Assembly: GCF_019112545.1 (NCBI RefSeq)
Contig: NW_025064896.1
Coordinates: 259,162 to 323,161 of the forward strand
Direction: 5' to 3'
Source of the DNA: Guyanagaster necrorhizus
Taxonomy: Eukaryota; Basidiomycota; Agaricomycetes; Agaricales; Physalacriaceae
DNA: 64,000 nucleotides
Shown: in pieces, positions 34,572 through 47,560 of the stretch
Numbering within the stretch: position 1 is the first letter of the stretch
Layout: the number at the start of each line of letters is the position of its first letter
Notes under the pieces: model-generated
Told to the model about the DNA's origin: nothing
The model's input: the letters and a program-made list of their open reading frames with translations, nothing else
The model's database searches: none
Position numbers and translations under genes: made by a program

Positions 34572-35975
34572 ATGGCACATCAGCTGCTGGAGCTGCGCAG
34601 AATCCCGCTCTCAGAGGTACCAAATCTTCAACTTCCGACCCAAAAAATACAATCAGACGAAGCCGTTGAGGCATGGAAAACGACCCGTGGTTACCAGGAC
34701 TATGCTTTGTATTTGCGCCGACTCAATGAAGCGGTAGTTGGATGCACCCTCCCATGGGAAAACCCAAATACCAGCCAGGCATGTGTCTTGTAACTCTGTA
34801 TCGCACAGTTATATTAACTACGGCAAAAAGGCAGTTCTAAAATTAATGTCCCTCTTGGATATTCTGGACAGCTGGGTAACAGAGATCCCGCCGCTAAAAA
34901 CACCCCAGAGATTCGGAAACCTTGCGTTTCGTACCTGGGGAAAGCGTCTCGAAGAGGTTAGTACTTCAGCCTGGATACCCATTCCACGATCTGTCGCTGA
35001 GCTTCTTGATTTTACGTAGGAGGCAGATGGACTCCTTCTCTCTCTCCTTCCCACAGACTTTGCCCCGGTAATTCCTCATGTCCGACCATATTTTATCTCC
35101 TCTTTCGGCTCTTTTATGCGCATGGATTATGGCACAGGACACGAGACGTCTTTCGCACTGTTTCTGTGCTGTCTGACACTCGTTCGTTTCCTTCAGCCTA
35201 CTCCGGAGGAGGAGCGAGATGTCGTACTTGACGTCTTTGTGAGATATCTTCGCCTCTGCTGGAGACTGCAGGATGTTTACATGCTTGAACCCGCCGGCAG
35301 TCACGGCGTGTGGGGACTTGATGATTCCTCGTTCCTGGGATATATCTTTGGTAGCGGTCAACTTCGAGGTTCTCAATCCTAATTCTGATCCCGTCCTATT
35401 GCTGATTTTTTCTCAACTATAGACCAGACTGAAATAGCGGTATCAGCAGTCCTCCACCCTCCGCTTCCTCCCACAAACTTGTATTTTATGTCGATTATGC
35501 GTATTCATCAGGTCAAGCATGGTCCATTTCATGAGCACTCTTCCCAGCTTTACTCAATAGCTATTGGTGTACCCAACTGGGGTAAGGTCAACGCGGGATT
35601 ATTCAAGATGTATGAGGTACCGTTGTCACTCTTGCCTCCGTCCGCACCCGTACTGACCTTCTCCGACAGGCTGAAGTATTGGGAAAATGTGTGGTGGTCC
35701 AACACCTACCGTTAGGTGGGATTCTGGACTGGGATGGCCCCTCGGCACCGACGTCATCCATCCCTCCTTTAGAAAAGTCTTCGTCTGCCGCTTCTTACCA
35801 TCCTGTCCAGGCACCGTGGCTGCGATCGCAATCCGGAGCCGCTGGCCAATCTAATCAATTTACAATCTCCTCAACGTATCCCACCAAGTCGACGAGGAGG
35901 TCTGGTGACCCATATGCTCCGTCTTCCTACGCCACAGGAACGGAGCCCAATGGAGCCTCTTATCGGAGAAGATGA
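34572..35975 (+). CDS. PP2A phosphatase activator (PTPA / Rrd family)
   Basis: Five exons (34572-34782, 34835-34956, 35020-35368, 35423-35616, 35670-35975) give 393 residues. PTPA signatures are WKTTRGYQDYALYLRRLNEAV, PPLKTPQRFGNLAFRTW, PYFISSFGSFMRMDYGTGHETSF and AGSHGVWGLDDSSFLGYIFGS, then PNWGKVNAGLFKMYEAEVLGK. The protein is a peptidyl-prolyl isomerase-like, ATP-dependent activator that helps load metal into the PP2A catalytic subunit, acting in cytosol and nucleus. The tail after residue about 300 is Ser/Ala/Pro-rich, as in fungal Rrd1-type members. Splicing of intron 1 is ambiguous: either GT at 34783, giving Phe, or a GC donor four bases earlier, giving Val. Both keep the frame. Confidence 0.93.
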
Positions 35976-38900
35976 GATTGCCTCCAACGGAAGGACCAGG
36001 GCTGAAAGGCGGAATCTCGCAGAAAATGCAAGGGGAACTCTAGCCGTACTGATGTTCCGGTTGTAAAATCTCTGTTTCCGCGTCTCACGTATGGTCACGT
36101 CTGTTACCTATTCACAGCCAGTCAGTCATTTGGTCGTCTCTTCTTGTACCTACGTCGCTTTGGGGCATTACAGCGTCCTTGATTTACCCGTCTCTGATGT
36201 TTTCAGGCAGCTCTGGCCGGGCCTGTTGAGCAGCTGGCATAACAGAGGCGCGGTGCGTAGCGCCATACAAAGTATTCGTAATTTTCCGAGTACCTAGGTA
36301 TTCCTTCACCACCGGTGGGGCATCACCTTCACATAAATATAAGAGGATGTGAAGTCAGGGCAAGACAAAGTTCCGAAGTAATTCATGGTCTCACGCGATT
36401 ACCGGTGAATAATGAAGTCGACGAGAGCCCCGAGTTGGTGCGCACCCACACTAAGAATGATTTCGACGATGTCTCGCACCAATGGCATTTGACCCGTCTT
36501 CGTTATAATTGGCTCGGTGCAGATACATCGCTTGACAAGTGATCCATCCACTCATGTATGGACGGTAGTGGATCCGTGAACTCCGTTTCTGGAACTCGAG
36601 ACACCTATACTCTATACAGAATATTGTCAAATGATCGTACCCTCGATATGCGAACAGCTATAAGTGGAAGGTTGAAACGATCCATGATGAAACGAGACAA
36701 TTATAAATTTTTTAAGCTTAGCAGGGCTGCGGACGATCGGTGTGGGGTTTTGCGAAGGCAAGAAGGCGTCTTGCCATGAGGTGAGAAGGAATAGCACGCT
36801 TTTAGGCGACTCCGATATCAAGTGCCAAAGCCGGGTGGTCGAGACTCGTCACTCGAGAGAACGGCTCATCCTCCGCGGCCCGCCCCTCGGTAGGCGGTGG
36901 AAGATCGCTTCCCTTCAGATTGACGTGTAAGTTTGAGTACTTAATTTATGAAGGTGTCCCTGCGTTCCAAAAAAAAAAGATGTTGTGGGTCTGAAGCAGC
37001 GACATGACGTGTCGGGTGGATTGTACTATAAGTACCGAACCGACTGTGTAAGAAGATTCTTCATGCCACAATCACAATCATGATCGCGTTGCACAAAAGA
37101 CCTGCTAACGGCGATTCAGCGACAAGATTCTAACGAACATACGGCAAGATCGCTTCGATTGGTAAATTTTTCCGGAGGTACCTGGTCCGTGATTGAGGTT
37201 ACAGGGACCGTGCGAGTGTTGAGATAAGTGGACGTGTATTACGGAAGCCTCAGTAGGCGATAGGCAGAATTGAAGGAGAATTGAAGACGTCACAGAGGCT
37301 TCGAATGTGATCCATCGATCAGTTTAGATGCCTGATTTCACTTGACAATTGGGGCGGCAAGTGAACTTTGAATATCTCTCATCATCGATCCAGGATGGAA
37401 GCGTCTTCCTCGGCGCATTATTTGCAGAGACTTATTTTAGAACACAGCTGCATGTGCGCCGCTAAATCTACAGCCGTCGCCTTTTCACAGTATCGCACTA
37501 AAGACCGACTTTTAGATGAAGATGGAAGAAGTTACGAGGACGTGGGTTTTTGATTCAGCTCGAAATAATAGAGTTCACGGCGGCAACTGCGCGCTGGCGG
37601 TATTCCGTCATCCCGGATCCAACAAAATATCTTTTTGAGACAGGTGATTCTGATTTTGCTTGTTGTTACATGGAAAAAAAGAAAGTTTGGAGTCAGCATT
37701 CCTTGATATTCCGTTTGGTGCCGTGGGTACTATGCCGTCATCAAACTGATTGACCGACCGAAAATCGTTGTTCGTTTCTGCAGCGCGGGCCAAACTTCCA
37801 GTCCTTGACAGTATTGCCGTTATGCGGTTAATTGTGCAAAGCGTCCAAGCTCCTTTCTGCTGTGAAATGGGCAACGACCTCATTACCGACCCTGGGTGTA
37901 CGTTATTATTTTGTTTGTGCGCCTCGTGGTTTCTCGACTAACATGATGCCAGATCAACACAATAATTGATATTTCTTCATATTTATTACTGTATTTTTTT
38001 TTTTCCGTCTATGGAGTCTGGACGGACCCCCTGGTTAGACTTTTAATCTCGGATCCCTTTCTGGTGCTCAACTCTCCATATCTTCTGCTGTGTGTGGTCG
38101 AGAAATTGGATTTTTCATGGGATCTGTGCTGCGTCCTTCGATAATCAAATCTGGCGACATTTAGGGTGTAGAGACATCCTTTTCTCTGCCTATGCCTATA
38201 TCTGTATTGTGGAGCAGCGTTAGCACGGTTTTTAACCTACCAAGGATGCTCGAAGTATTGTCTCGTGGTCTACTCCGAACCTCAAGTATCCTGCTTGTCT
38301 AGGAAGTCTCCGACAGATGCGCCAAGCAATGTCGTGACCGCAGACCGCTCTGTCCGTAGTGAAAGGGGACATTGATCAGCCGATCTATTCTATCCGAGCC
38401 TTCACTACCACCGTCACTAGCGGCTCCATGCAATGTATTCCCCCCGGAGAAGCATGAAGGAACAGTTTAGATGCAACGCGTCTCGAGGGTGCGCTTTACA
38501 CGAGCCATCAAATCGATCAATAGTGCAGACCGTGCGGTAGCCGCCCGATGCTGGCGGATGTAGTCCAAATCAATTGAAAAGGACAGCTGGTATCGGTCAC
38601 TTTCCGTTGGCCCCTGTGATCGCTCACCACGGTGAAGGGCCTTTGTTTCCAGGTTCCACTTTGAAGACATGGCGGAGTTTCCTAGAGTATAAATCGTCCC
38701 CTTATATTCTCTAGCTCCCTCTGTCCTCTGGGTCCCGAAATTCTTTCACGTCGAGTTTGACATCGTGGGTGCAACGAACGTTGCCCCTCTGTGCAGGTCT
38801 TGTGCCGTCTTTTACACGGATCTGCTCCACAATACAGTTTAATACCTCCTAGATGTCGCTGTGGGTAGTGTCCAACGCGATTTATTGAAAAGTGACCGAC

Positions 38901-40407
38901 GATATTGATCAACTTTTCCCTGATCGTCAAGATATCATATTGATCGCAGAGCGTGGAAAGTATATGTTCGCTTTTGCGACGTACATCAGCGCCCCTTCGC
39001 CCGAGAACCGATCCACGGACCAGGCGGTTCATCCGCAGGTCATCAGCAACCGTGAGTGTCTACGTATTTTGGTCCCTTTCCGATGGCACCCAGGGGCCTC
39101 TGTTCCATTCAGATCATCATCATCAATGATCATGTGCTGGATGAAACTTTGAGCACTTTTCAACCATCAGACGGTCATTCCTTGCATGGGGATTCGTTCC
39201 GCATCTCCCACCCCATTCTGACATGAATTTTATTTGCAGATGCGCACCTCCCAATACTTGGAATGGATCGATAAATTGGTAGCACAATGTCCGGTCTGTT
39301 CATTTGTGGGCAATGGAGGCCCGTAGAACATTTCTGGAGGTTATGTTATTCGCACCTTGTTGAAGGCCAGACGACACCCTGAGAGTAAGGTTTATCAACG
39401 CATGGATGCTGTGGCTTACGCAAGGACTTCTTTTTGCACATGGTTTCGGTACCGACAGAACTGCGATAAAAACGGGTTGGCGGTGTCACAAGCGTGACCG
39501 TGGCTTCTCCGAACCTCGGACACGTTTCTCAGGCCCAATCCGACAGAATCCGACTCGTGACGGCTCGATCGAGGATCCAGGCACAATAAGAAAAAAGTCG
39601 TCATGATCGAAGACATTTCTTTTTTAGGTAAGTCTCCGATCCGATGCCGGCCCCCCCGATTATCACTTTTTTTTTATCGTTGAATATTGTCACACATCAC
39701 AGCCACCGCCATCCATTGGTTGCCCCTCTATCATTCCACGGGCGAAAATTGTTTCGAACAATTTTCGATCCACCCGTGCTAAATGGAGAGCCGGGGGCTG
39801 ATCTCCCCTCAACCGTGAATGTCAATAATGCTTAAGCAAATTCCGCTGCTGCAGGCCACTGACATCCTCACAATGTTCCGTTTCATGGGATGAATAATCG
39901 GACCGCAGACATCTCGAGCCTCGCGGTCATCGATGTGTCGTGCGAGTCCCCGTAACCATGAGTGCGATCCGAGTGTTCCTTTGGAAAAAACCCAGCTTGG
40001 CGGAAAATAGGCGGCCGAACCTGAAGATGTCGAGAACAGGGAACGGAACCCTGGCTGAATCATTGGAGCAGATGAGATCTCAAGGGGTGGTGCATCTTGC
40101 TGATCGATGCTGCCGGGGCCGAGGCCGTCAAATTTGGAGCCGTACTCTCGCTTTCCATTTACGGCACGCATGGAGACCTGTTTACGCGTGGTACAGCCGT
40201 ATTAGGGTCCCTGAACTGTGATATGCGGCTTCGCAGAAAACAGCCGAAATTGGTGACTACCCAGACCTGTTTCTTTTTCTCCTCTTCCGTTACATCTACC
40301 AACTCTGCACCTTCCACACCACGGCCCACCTTCCGTCCCATATACCTCATTCCGGACTCTCAAGCTGTTCCCCCCATCCCACGACGTAGCTTCTATTCTG
40401 CTGGCCA
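35976..40407. other. Long intergenic stretch (4.4 kb), no gene supported
   Basis: This is the largest gene-free gap outside the repeats. Frames up to 120 codons occur (for example 39809-40171 minus, 38892-39152 plus), but none joins into a spliced gene and none shows a domain. T-rich runs occur near 37990 and 39664. The part next to 40408 should hold the promoter and possibly long 5' leader of the APSES gene, which is common for regulators of development. Confidence 0.4.
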
Positions 40408-42299
40408 ATGACAACAGCAATACTTCAGGTATGACACAGCGCGATTCTATTAAAACGCCCATGTTGATATCTGACCTTCGACTGCGCAGGAAACCATGCA
40501 ACTCTCCCCGCAAGGCGCTGGCGCGCGCTTTCGCCCCTACGCCAGTCCAAACCACCATGTAACCAAAGGCAGATACATCACGAGTAATGATCCGAGAGGA
40601 TACATGTGCGTCTCTCTGTCGCGCGCCGCTCACTTCCTTGCTCATCATTTCCAGTCCTGTGTATGAATATCCGTTGAACGGTCAATGGATCATGATGGAT
40701 ATCGACGATGGATATATCCTGTGGACTGGAATTTGGAAAGGTATGTTGACATTTCTTCTAGCCAACACTCGGTGGCTTATTCTCTTCCCCCCTCCTCCAG
40801 CTCTTGGTCATTCGAAGGGTGAGCGTTTTTTTCCCAGCGTGCCTTTGCACGGTGATGCTCATATGTGTTTTTTTTTTTTTAGCGGACATTGTGAAGATGA
40901 TTGACTCCCAGCCTGATCTCGCGCCTCTTATTAGGCGAGTCAGAGGTGGCTACCTCAAGATACAAGGTACATGGATGCCATACGAGGTACGATCACCTTT
41001 GCACTAAACCCCACTATCTCCCCGACTTACCGTTCTGAACCGTTCTAGGTAGCCCTTAGGTTGTCGAGAAGGTGCGTTACTATTACTCCGTTCAGTGACG
41101 TCTCACTGACATTTGCGTTAGGGTCGCCTGGCCCATTAGAGACGAGTTAGTGCCACTGTTTGGGTAAGCAGCGCCGTATTTATACCGCCATAACTGTCCA
41201 GCTCACATATTTTGTGGTAGACCCACATTTCCAAGCACATGTCTGTCTCCAGACCAGCCGGGTTACGGTCAAGTTGTTGCTGGCCACAATCGACGACGTG
41301 CACGGAGAGGAACCCAGACTCCTGCTTACTCTAGCACCGTAGAACCCGTAAAGTGGAACGTGGTGAAAGACACAAACTCAGACGACTCAAGATCGGACAG
41401 TCGAAGAGTACTTCCTGTCTATTCTCCATACCTTTCTCTCCAGGAGCAGCGGTGTGACTTCAACATGGATGTTGACACCTTCCCGCCTACTCTTTCTTGT
41501 CCATCTGCGCGTCGTCAGAGTCGGGGGCCGCCACCTCGATATTCACCATATCCACCACCCTCTACACCTTCCAGCCGTCCCTCGCATCAGCTTGTTCCCT
41601 TGGATTCACTAAAGTCTTCGCGGAATTCGCGGCCCATAGAACATTTTGTCCTTCCGCCTATTCGAACCGATCGTCACGCGTTGTCCAAACACCTATCGCC
41701 ATCACCGTATGCCTTGCCTCCGATATCGGCCTTGGAAGACCTCAGAGGCATAGACGTAAACGACTCCGCTGCAGTTCTGCGCCGTCTACGATCCGACGAT
41801 GATAGCGATGAAGCCTCCCATTCCGAGACGGATCAGCAGTGGGACAGGAGGCGCTCACCATCCTCCCCAACTTCCCCAATTTCCAAGTGGGTGTTTGTCC
41901 CTTCTGTGTTTAATTGACAACCATCTCACAGCCTTTGCTTACAGTCCGCAGTCCGCGAACCCCTACTGGCAGAGCTCTTACGGTGATCGTATGAAGTCCG
42001 AAAGACGGGCTCATCCGTGTTTCCCCCCCATCACTATACCCTCGTCCGGCGCTTCCCAATCGAGTACTTCTTCAAACGCCTCTCCCATATCTCCTACTAC
42101 GCCCCACTCAATACCCTCTGGGCTGCCTTCTGTAACCTCATCTGCACCCGTGGACGTGTTCCGTGGGCTTCATAATCCGGGGTGGCCCTTTAAACACTCG
42201 GCCGTCGCACAGGAGCACTTGGCTGTGAAGGCAAAGGAACATCGGTCCTTGATGGCTGATTTTTCTGATGAGTCGTCGTCACCACTTCGACCTTGGTGA
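40408..42299 (+). CDS. APSES/KilA-N-type transcription factor
   Basis: Nine exons (40408-40428, 40490-40605, 40655-40740, 40801-40818, 40883-40986, 41050-41072, 41122-41163, 41221-41886, 41945-42299) splice in frame to 476 residues. One exon is only 18 bp, and exons are clustered in the DNA-binding domain. Residues about 35-135 match the APSES/KilA-N fold: YEYPLNGQWIMMDIDDGYILWTG, IWKALGHSKADIVKMID, RRVRGGYLKIQGTWMPYEVALRLSRRVAWPIRDELVPLFG. This fold binds DNA, as in StuA, Mbp1 and Swi4, which regulate cell cycle and development. No ankyrin repeats follow, which argues against Mbp1/Swi4. The tail is Ser/Pro-rich and disordered, with DNA-binding restricted to the N-terminus. It is probably StuA/Xbp1-like; the exact orthologue is not certain. 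Confidence 0.9.
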
Positions 42300-43258
42300 A
42301 ATATGTCACCGTTTTAATTGAAACACTATCTTTTTTATAGTTTCATCATAAATGCTTTCGATTTGGCATGTAACAAGCTTGTATAACTATGATACATATG
42401 TATATTCACATCTTAATGTTGTACGCATCTATTTCGGATTCTCTTGCGGCACACACTTTGCTAGAATATCTCTGATAGCCTTATTCATCTCGGACTTGTG
42501 TTCCAGGTACTATCATTATTATATGTAAATGGCTTCCCTTTTCTTTCCACCTGCAATTAGCACTGGTTATGAAATTTAGCTGGCACCACTGTGCTCAATA
42601 CCTGGTCCATCATATTGCAGCCATGTTACTTACCGGAGTCTTATCGGTTGTCCTTGTGGCCCATATTTAATGGATTTGGGACTAACGGAAAATATTATAC
42701 AACAGCCGCGTTTGTATAAAATCATCTTAGCCCCTTTACCACTTGGGCGGCTGGACCTTTCCCTAATACTCCCAAACACATGATCGCACAATAATTGCGT
42801 TTATACCAGCCGGCACCGAAAAGTTCGAGGACAGGCTCGAGCTGCAATCTCGATGCCTACCCTCGGTCCACGTTTTTCTACGCAGCACCTCCTTCGATCA
42901 CTTTTGATCGGAATATACGATAATCACACCTTCGACAGTTCACGTCGTTCCCTCCTAGCCCAGAAAATGAAAGGGGGTCGTGGCATATATGATATTTGTA
43001 GAAGCCCTGCATTATTGTCAGATGCTTAGATAAAGAACTGCAGAGATCGTTGGTAACTGCTGGGCAAATATATCAAGCGCTAACCGCACAGCGGCCTTCA
43101 ATACCCTAAAGAGGAGGGGCCCTTAAGAACACGTTTGTGAAAACTCAGACTGCGCAGCGGAGGAACAGACAGAAGTTTAATAACTGTATTCTCTACATTT
43201 CACATCAAATACTTCGGAAGACGTCAATGATATGCAGACACGAGGCTGGCACGGGGAC
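42300..43258. other. Convergent intergenic region, no gene seen
   Basis: AT-rich sequence holding the 3' ends of the APSES gene (plus) and the SPX transporter (minus). I saw no RNA gene or repeat. Confidence 0.5.
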
Positions 43259-46200
43259 TCACCCAATAACCTTCATCAGTGTAAAACCAACAGTTGTCAC
43301 AACCTACGAGAAGCGGTCGTTATACAGAGAATTGCCGAGAAGATGTAAGAATACTCACAAGGGTGGCGATAATGCTCGCCGGCACGCCGTTCTTTAAGAA
43401 GTCCACATTAGTTAGATAAAGTTCACCCAGCTCGTTCTCCTGTGTCGCACTGTGCCACACATTCAGTACCTTATCCGGTGCAATTGTGACAGGAGAAAGA
43501 GTAAGACTCACGCCGTCTGATTCGGGAAGCCAGAAACAGGCATTCCCATTCCAGCGGAACAGATGAGGCCTGTGATGAAGATGAGAAGATTCTTCGGATT
43601 ACCCTCGAGGCTTGAGCCAACTTCAGCAGCGATAGGCACCAGAAGTACACTTGCGATGGTGTGACTGATGAAAGTGGATACAACCTAAGACATGATATTG
43701 CAATGATTCGCGGAATAGCGAAGGCCATTGAGATCAGACTTACCAACACGATAGGAGAAAGGATCATGACAACAGTGTACAAACTGAACCCATCAACCAT
43801 GTCACGGATTACGATATCCATCACCTCAAGAAGACCGCTCGACATTACCGCTTTGCCGAGGGCAATCCCGCCCATTGCTAGGAAGACGATCGTCCAAGCA
43901 AATTGTTCAAAGTCATCCTATGACGCTTCTCAGTAAACTCTTTTGAGACAAAATGCACAAACACACCTTCTTCAACACGCCCGTTGAGAAGAACGCAATG
44001 ATCGGAATGAGCGCAATCACACCCATATCACCCACATAGCGCTCGATCTCATGGGCCACGCACCAAAGCCCGATGGTGAAGAGACAGATGAAGGACACCC
44101 AGTACTGTTTCGCAGTGAAGGCCTCCTTTGTGGGTCTGATCGTCTTGATCTCGATTTCGCCATCACCATCCGGTGACTCAGCGGGCCGGTATGACGCCAA
44201 AAGAAGGCCCCATATTAGGAGGATCGAAATGGCAGACACGGGTAGCGCGACAGCAAACCATTTGGCCCAGTCAAGAGGGGGATCCATCTTCTCCAAAGCA
44301 ATCAAATTCTGGGGTGAGGATATAGGCGAACTTTGGCCACCAATGTTAGCCGCCAGGGCAATCCCCAACTAGCGTAAACAGATATCAGTTTGACGCAAAG
44401 CATGACGCATCTTTTGGTGCTCACAATTAGACACGGTCCAAAGGAGGCTTTAGATGGCAATGTTCGTAAAATGGGCTATGCATAGACACCGTTATCGTTT
44501 GACGTTCATACAGCAACATATGACATACACGAATGAGCGTGAAGCATAACGTTGGTGCTGCCACATTACTGGAACCGCGGATCAATTCTGGCAAAGAACA
44601 GGTGCAGAAGGCTATTCACCTTATCCACATACTGGCGAAGCACGACACGCCCATGAATGCAAGTAGAACGGTCCTCGGCTTAGTTCCGGCCAGGCTCAAA
44701 ACGCGTGTAATAAGGATCCGATCGATATTCGTCTTGCTGAGCCCGGACGATATCGTGAACCCACCAATGAGAAGCATAATTGTCGGAGAGAACATGACCG
44801 AAAATATAAATCTCGAAGTAGATCAGATTCACAGATATCACCTGGCGGAGACAGGAAGACTCACTTGGTCGCAGCGGGAGGCGAAAGGCGCTCATCATTG
44901 TCGTCTTTGATGACACGTAAACAAACCGCGAGTATGGGGACTGTCATTGACGTGACGAATAACGGAATAGCCTGTGAAAAAAAAAATGAGGAAAAGGAAA
45001 GGCGAGCAGCCAGCCCGAAACAAACCTCTGTAGCCCATAATATTGTACAGAACACAAGGATGGCAAGACACCGGTTGGCTGCTTCACCCTTTATGATCTG
45101 GACATTCAACATGGTAATGAAGACGGCCAAGGCCACCGAAACCCATAGCAGCCTTTTAGAAAGTTTCAATCGACCAACTGGAGTAGAGACGTCGACTAGG
45201 TCATCATCTTCTTTGAGTCCGTCCACTCCGATAGCTTTGGGTCCTGTGCCCTCGCCCCGCCGTTCACGACCAATCATCTGCCGCCAAACGGTATCTCGCT
45301 CCCATGCGATCTGTTCCCGCTGATGCAGTCTCAGCTGTTGCTTGGCAGTGTATTTGTCGCCACGAGTAACACATTTCGTGTACATATCCACTAGGCGCGC
45401 GATGGCATCATTGAGTCCGTCTTTAGACTCTTGGGTAAAAGGTTGTGCAACTTCTACGACGTCGTGAAGATAACGGTCTTTGAGATCGCCATACAGGACC
45501 TTGTCGTATCTATAGAAAGTTGTATGTTAGAATGACGAATGGGGATAGAAAAGGGAAGTCAACTTTTTCAATATCTTCCGAAATCCCGCATAATTTATCT
45601 CTACGTAAGACCTCAACGACGTAAATGAGGTGTACAACGTAGTAATCCGACGTTTATACAGTAGTCGCGTGTCGTACGCAAAATTCGTCTTGGCGGTCCA
45701 TATTGTGTCAGACGGTGCGGACGTCGCAGTGCCACCGATAAAGGGAAGATGACTCGTAATCTTGCTCAAGGCACGTTTGCTCTTCATCTCATTCCGGAGG
45801 GAAGAGGTGCTTTGTTCAAGACCGGCATATTCGTCACTAGATATACTATATCTGTGTCGGGTAGGAGACTCCTCCGGAATTCCAGCTACAAGGCTATGAG
45901 TAGACATTATCAATTTATTGAGCCATTTGCGTACCTGTGAATGCGGAAGAACTCCGGCGATGTCTCGAAATAGACGACCGGCGTCGTCGATGTGTGGGAT
46001 CAGCGATAGGTCCCAGCTCACTGTCATCGTCATCATCATCATCGTATAACCCCTCGTCCACATAATAATTGCCGTCGTTGTATCCTACTTCTTCTTGCTG
46101 TATGACCAGGTTCTCGAGCTCTTGTAGTTCCTCCAACAATTCCTTTTCTTGGGCCTCATAGAAAAGCACGATTTTCTTGAGCTCCCTGTCAAGCAAGGGG

Positions 46201-46506
46201 ATAAAAACAGCGTCAGTTGCTGTAGCTTGACGGCCGACCAAGAATGATGTTTCATTGGACTCTAGGTCATGGTATGCATGATCCAATTCAGTCTGCTGCT
46301 TCTCGAGCTGATAGATGTACTTCTTTAGTGTCTCGTACCTAGGCAATCGGGTGAGTGAAGATATCGGGAAAAAAAAATACGGATCACACACGCAATGTAT
46401 TCGTCCCACCACTCGGATACAGCATTGAACTTCAACGAGGAGCTGAGGCCAAATATTTAGTCTGTATTTTCGACACCGACAAAGTGATGAAATACCTAAA
46501 CTTCAT
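43259..46506 (-). CDS. SPX-domain low-affinity phosphate transporter (Pho87/Pho90/Pho91 type)
   Basis: The start is Met 46506, followed after a short intron by the start of an SPX domain (MKFSSSLKFNAVSEWWDEYI, then YETLKKYIYQLEKQQTELD), continuing with FIPLLDRELKKIVLFYEAQEKELLEEL. SPX domains bind inositol pyrophosphates and tune transport to phosphate supply. An acidic linker with a run of Asp (about 46000-46050) and RRRRSS follows. From about 45250 down come many membrane helices of the DASS/ArsB type: RLLWVSVALAVFITMLNVQII, LLIGGFTISSGLSKTNIDR, CFASMWISNVAAPTL, LGIALAANIGGQSSPISSPQN, WTIVFLAMGGIALGKAVMSSGLLEV, and ICSAGMGMPVSGFPNQ. It would move phosphate across the plasma or vacuolar membrane. 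Many introns are present; the stop at 43259 assumes read-through of a possible last donor. Confidence 0.93.
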
Positions 46507-46910
46507 GGTTGATTCGTAGAAATGAAGTCGTGAGTCTGTTCCAGGGCCAAGAAGGGATTAAATAGCGTAGATTCAGCTAAGCAGTCGTAGGGTAATGAAC
46601 GTGTGCTGCTGACTTGGGCGGAGTAGGGGCATAGCAATCCATCGCACGTGGATCTATTTGGTTCTAACTATTCCACCAAATAATAACACTGCTTGAACCC
46701 TAACCACAACTAGTCATCGCCCTCCGTGTTTGTGACGTGTCTTTTCGAGTCACGGATCTATTTACATACTTACTCTCGCCACGTACTTTCTATGACGCCC
46801 AAATATCGGACCCCGGTTACCAAAGCCAGAACACTATTGTTGGACAAATGTTGACGGTCGTCGCTCTCTGGACTAGGATAACAATAATACCGTAGCAACC
46901 CATCACTAAC
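46507..46910. other. Promoter region of the SPX transporter, no gene seen
   Basis: Upstream of the SPX start. It contains CACGTG-like GCACGTGGATC at about 46644 (the core recognised by Pho4-type regulators is CACGTG) and a CACGTAC near 46780. This is suggestive only. Confidence 0.35.
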
Positions 46911-46976
46911 ATTGACTATGGGTGTACAAGACACTTTCCTTTACTGTACAACGTCCCCAACTTCTTTGATAGCTCT

Positions 46977-47560
46977 TTGAGGAATGCTGGAAGGATCTGT
47001 GCCCTTCTTTTCCTAATCAGCTCTTCGTCGACGTCCCCTGCAGCTGGTCCGGCAAAAAATATCGATAATTTCCTCTCCGTTGCCTATTTCCTATTCCCTG
47101 CTCGGCCGCTCCCCGTTGACGCCACCGTTATATCCGCCAAAACATCTTTGGGAAGTTTTACAGAATGCCGTTGTCGTAAGATGAGCCGCTCTCAACCTCA
47201 GCGCCCAAGAAGACAAACTTGACTTTACTATGACGGCAAACACGCGACGCCTTCTCTAACGACACTTGAAACTTTACCAGAAAACTGGGGCATATAGCAT
47301 TCCTACTGAAGGCATGACAGCTCCTAACGTCATCTTCGACAACTGTGGCAATTCCTGGACTGTGTCTCGATGTTCCAATACGAAGATGACCATGGATACG
47401 GCCGTTGATCGACTTCGCCAGGTACCTGTAGACTTGAGACGCTGTGTTGCGACTGTCGTTGTTCTCGGCGACACAAGTACATACGCGTATACCCTGACCA
47501 ACGGGGATATACATCTTCAGTGATGAGGCCATCGAAACTTGGTTGCATAAAGTACGTACC
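46977..47560 (+). pseudogene. con-13-like protein gene, frameshifted
   Basis: A stretch from about 47269 reads LKLYQKTGAYSIPTEGM, then APNVIFDNCGNSWTVSRCSN, MTMDTAVDRLRQVPVDLRR and VVVLGDTSTYAYTLTNGD. This pattern is like fungal conidiation-specific con-13 proteins, which are small secreted proteins of unknown action. After the GD the frame must move by one base to read IYIFSDEAIETWLHK; in the present frame it stops at 47523. Upstream, a hydrophobic segment (FLSVAYFLFPARPLPVDA, about 47067-47124) could be a signal peptide, but no ATG fits it. It is probably a decayed gene; a sequence error at the frameshift is the alternative. The family assignment is from memory of the pattern. Confidence 0.4.

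Noticed and set aside
44865..45323. 152-codon plus-strand frame
   Set aside because: It lies opposite membrane-helix exons of the SPX phosphate transporter and has no features of its own.
46440..46460. Alternative start of the SPX transporter further downstream
   Set aside because: The Met at 46506 plus the short first intron yields the standard SPX beginning (MKFSSSLKFNAVSEWW), so a later start would cut the domain.
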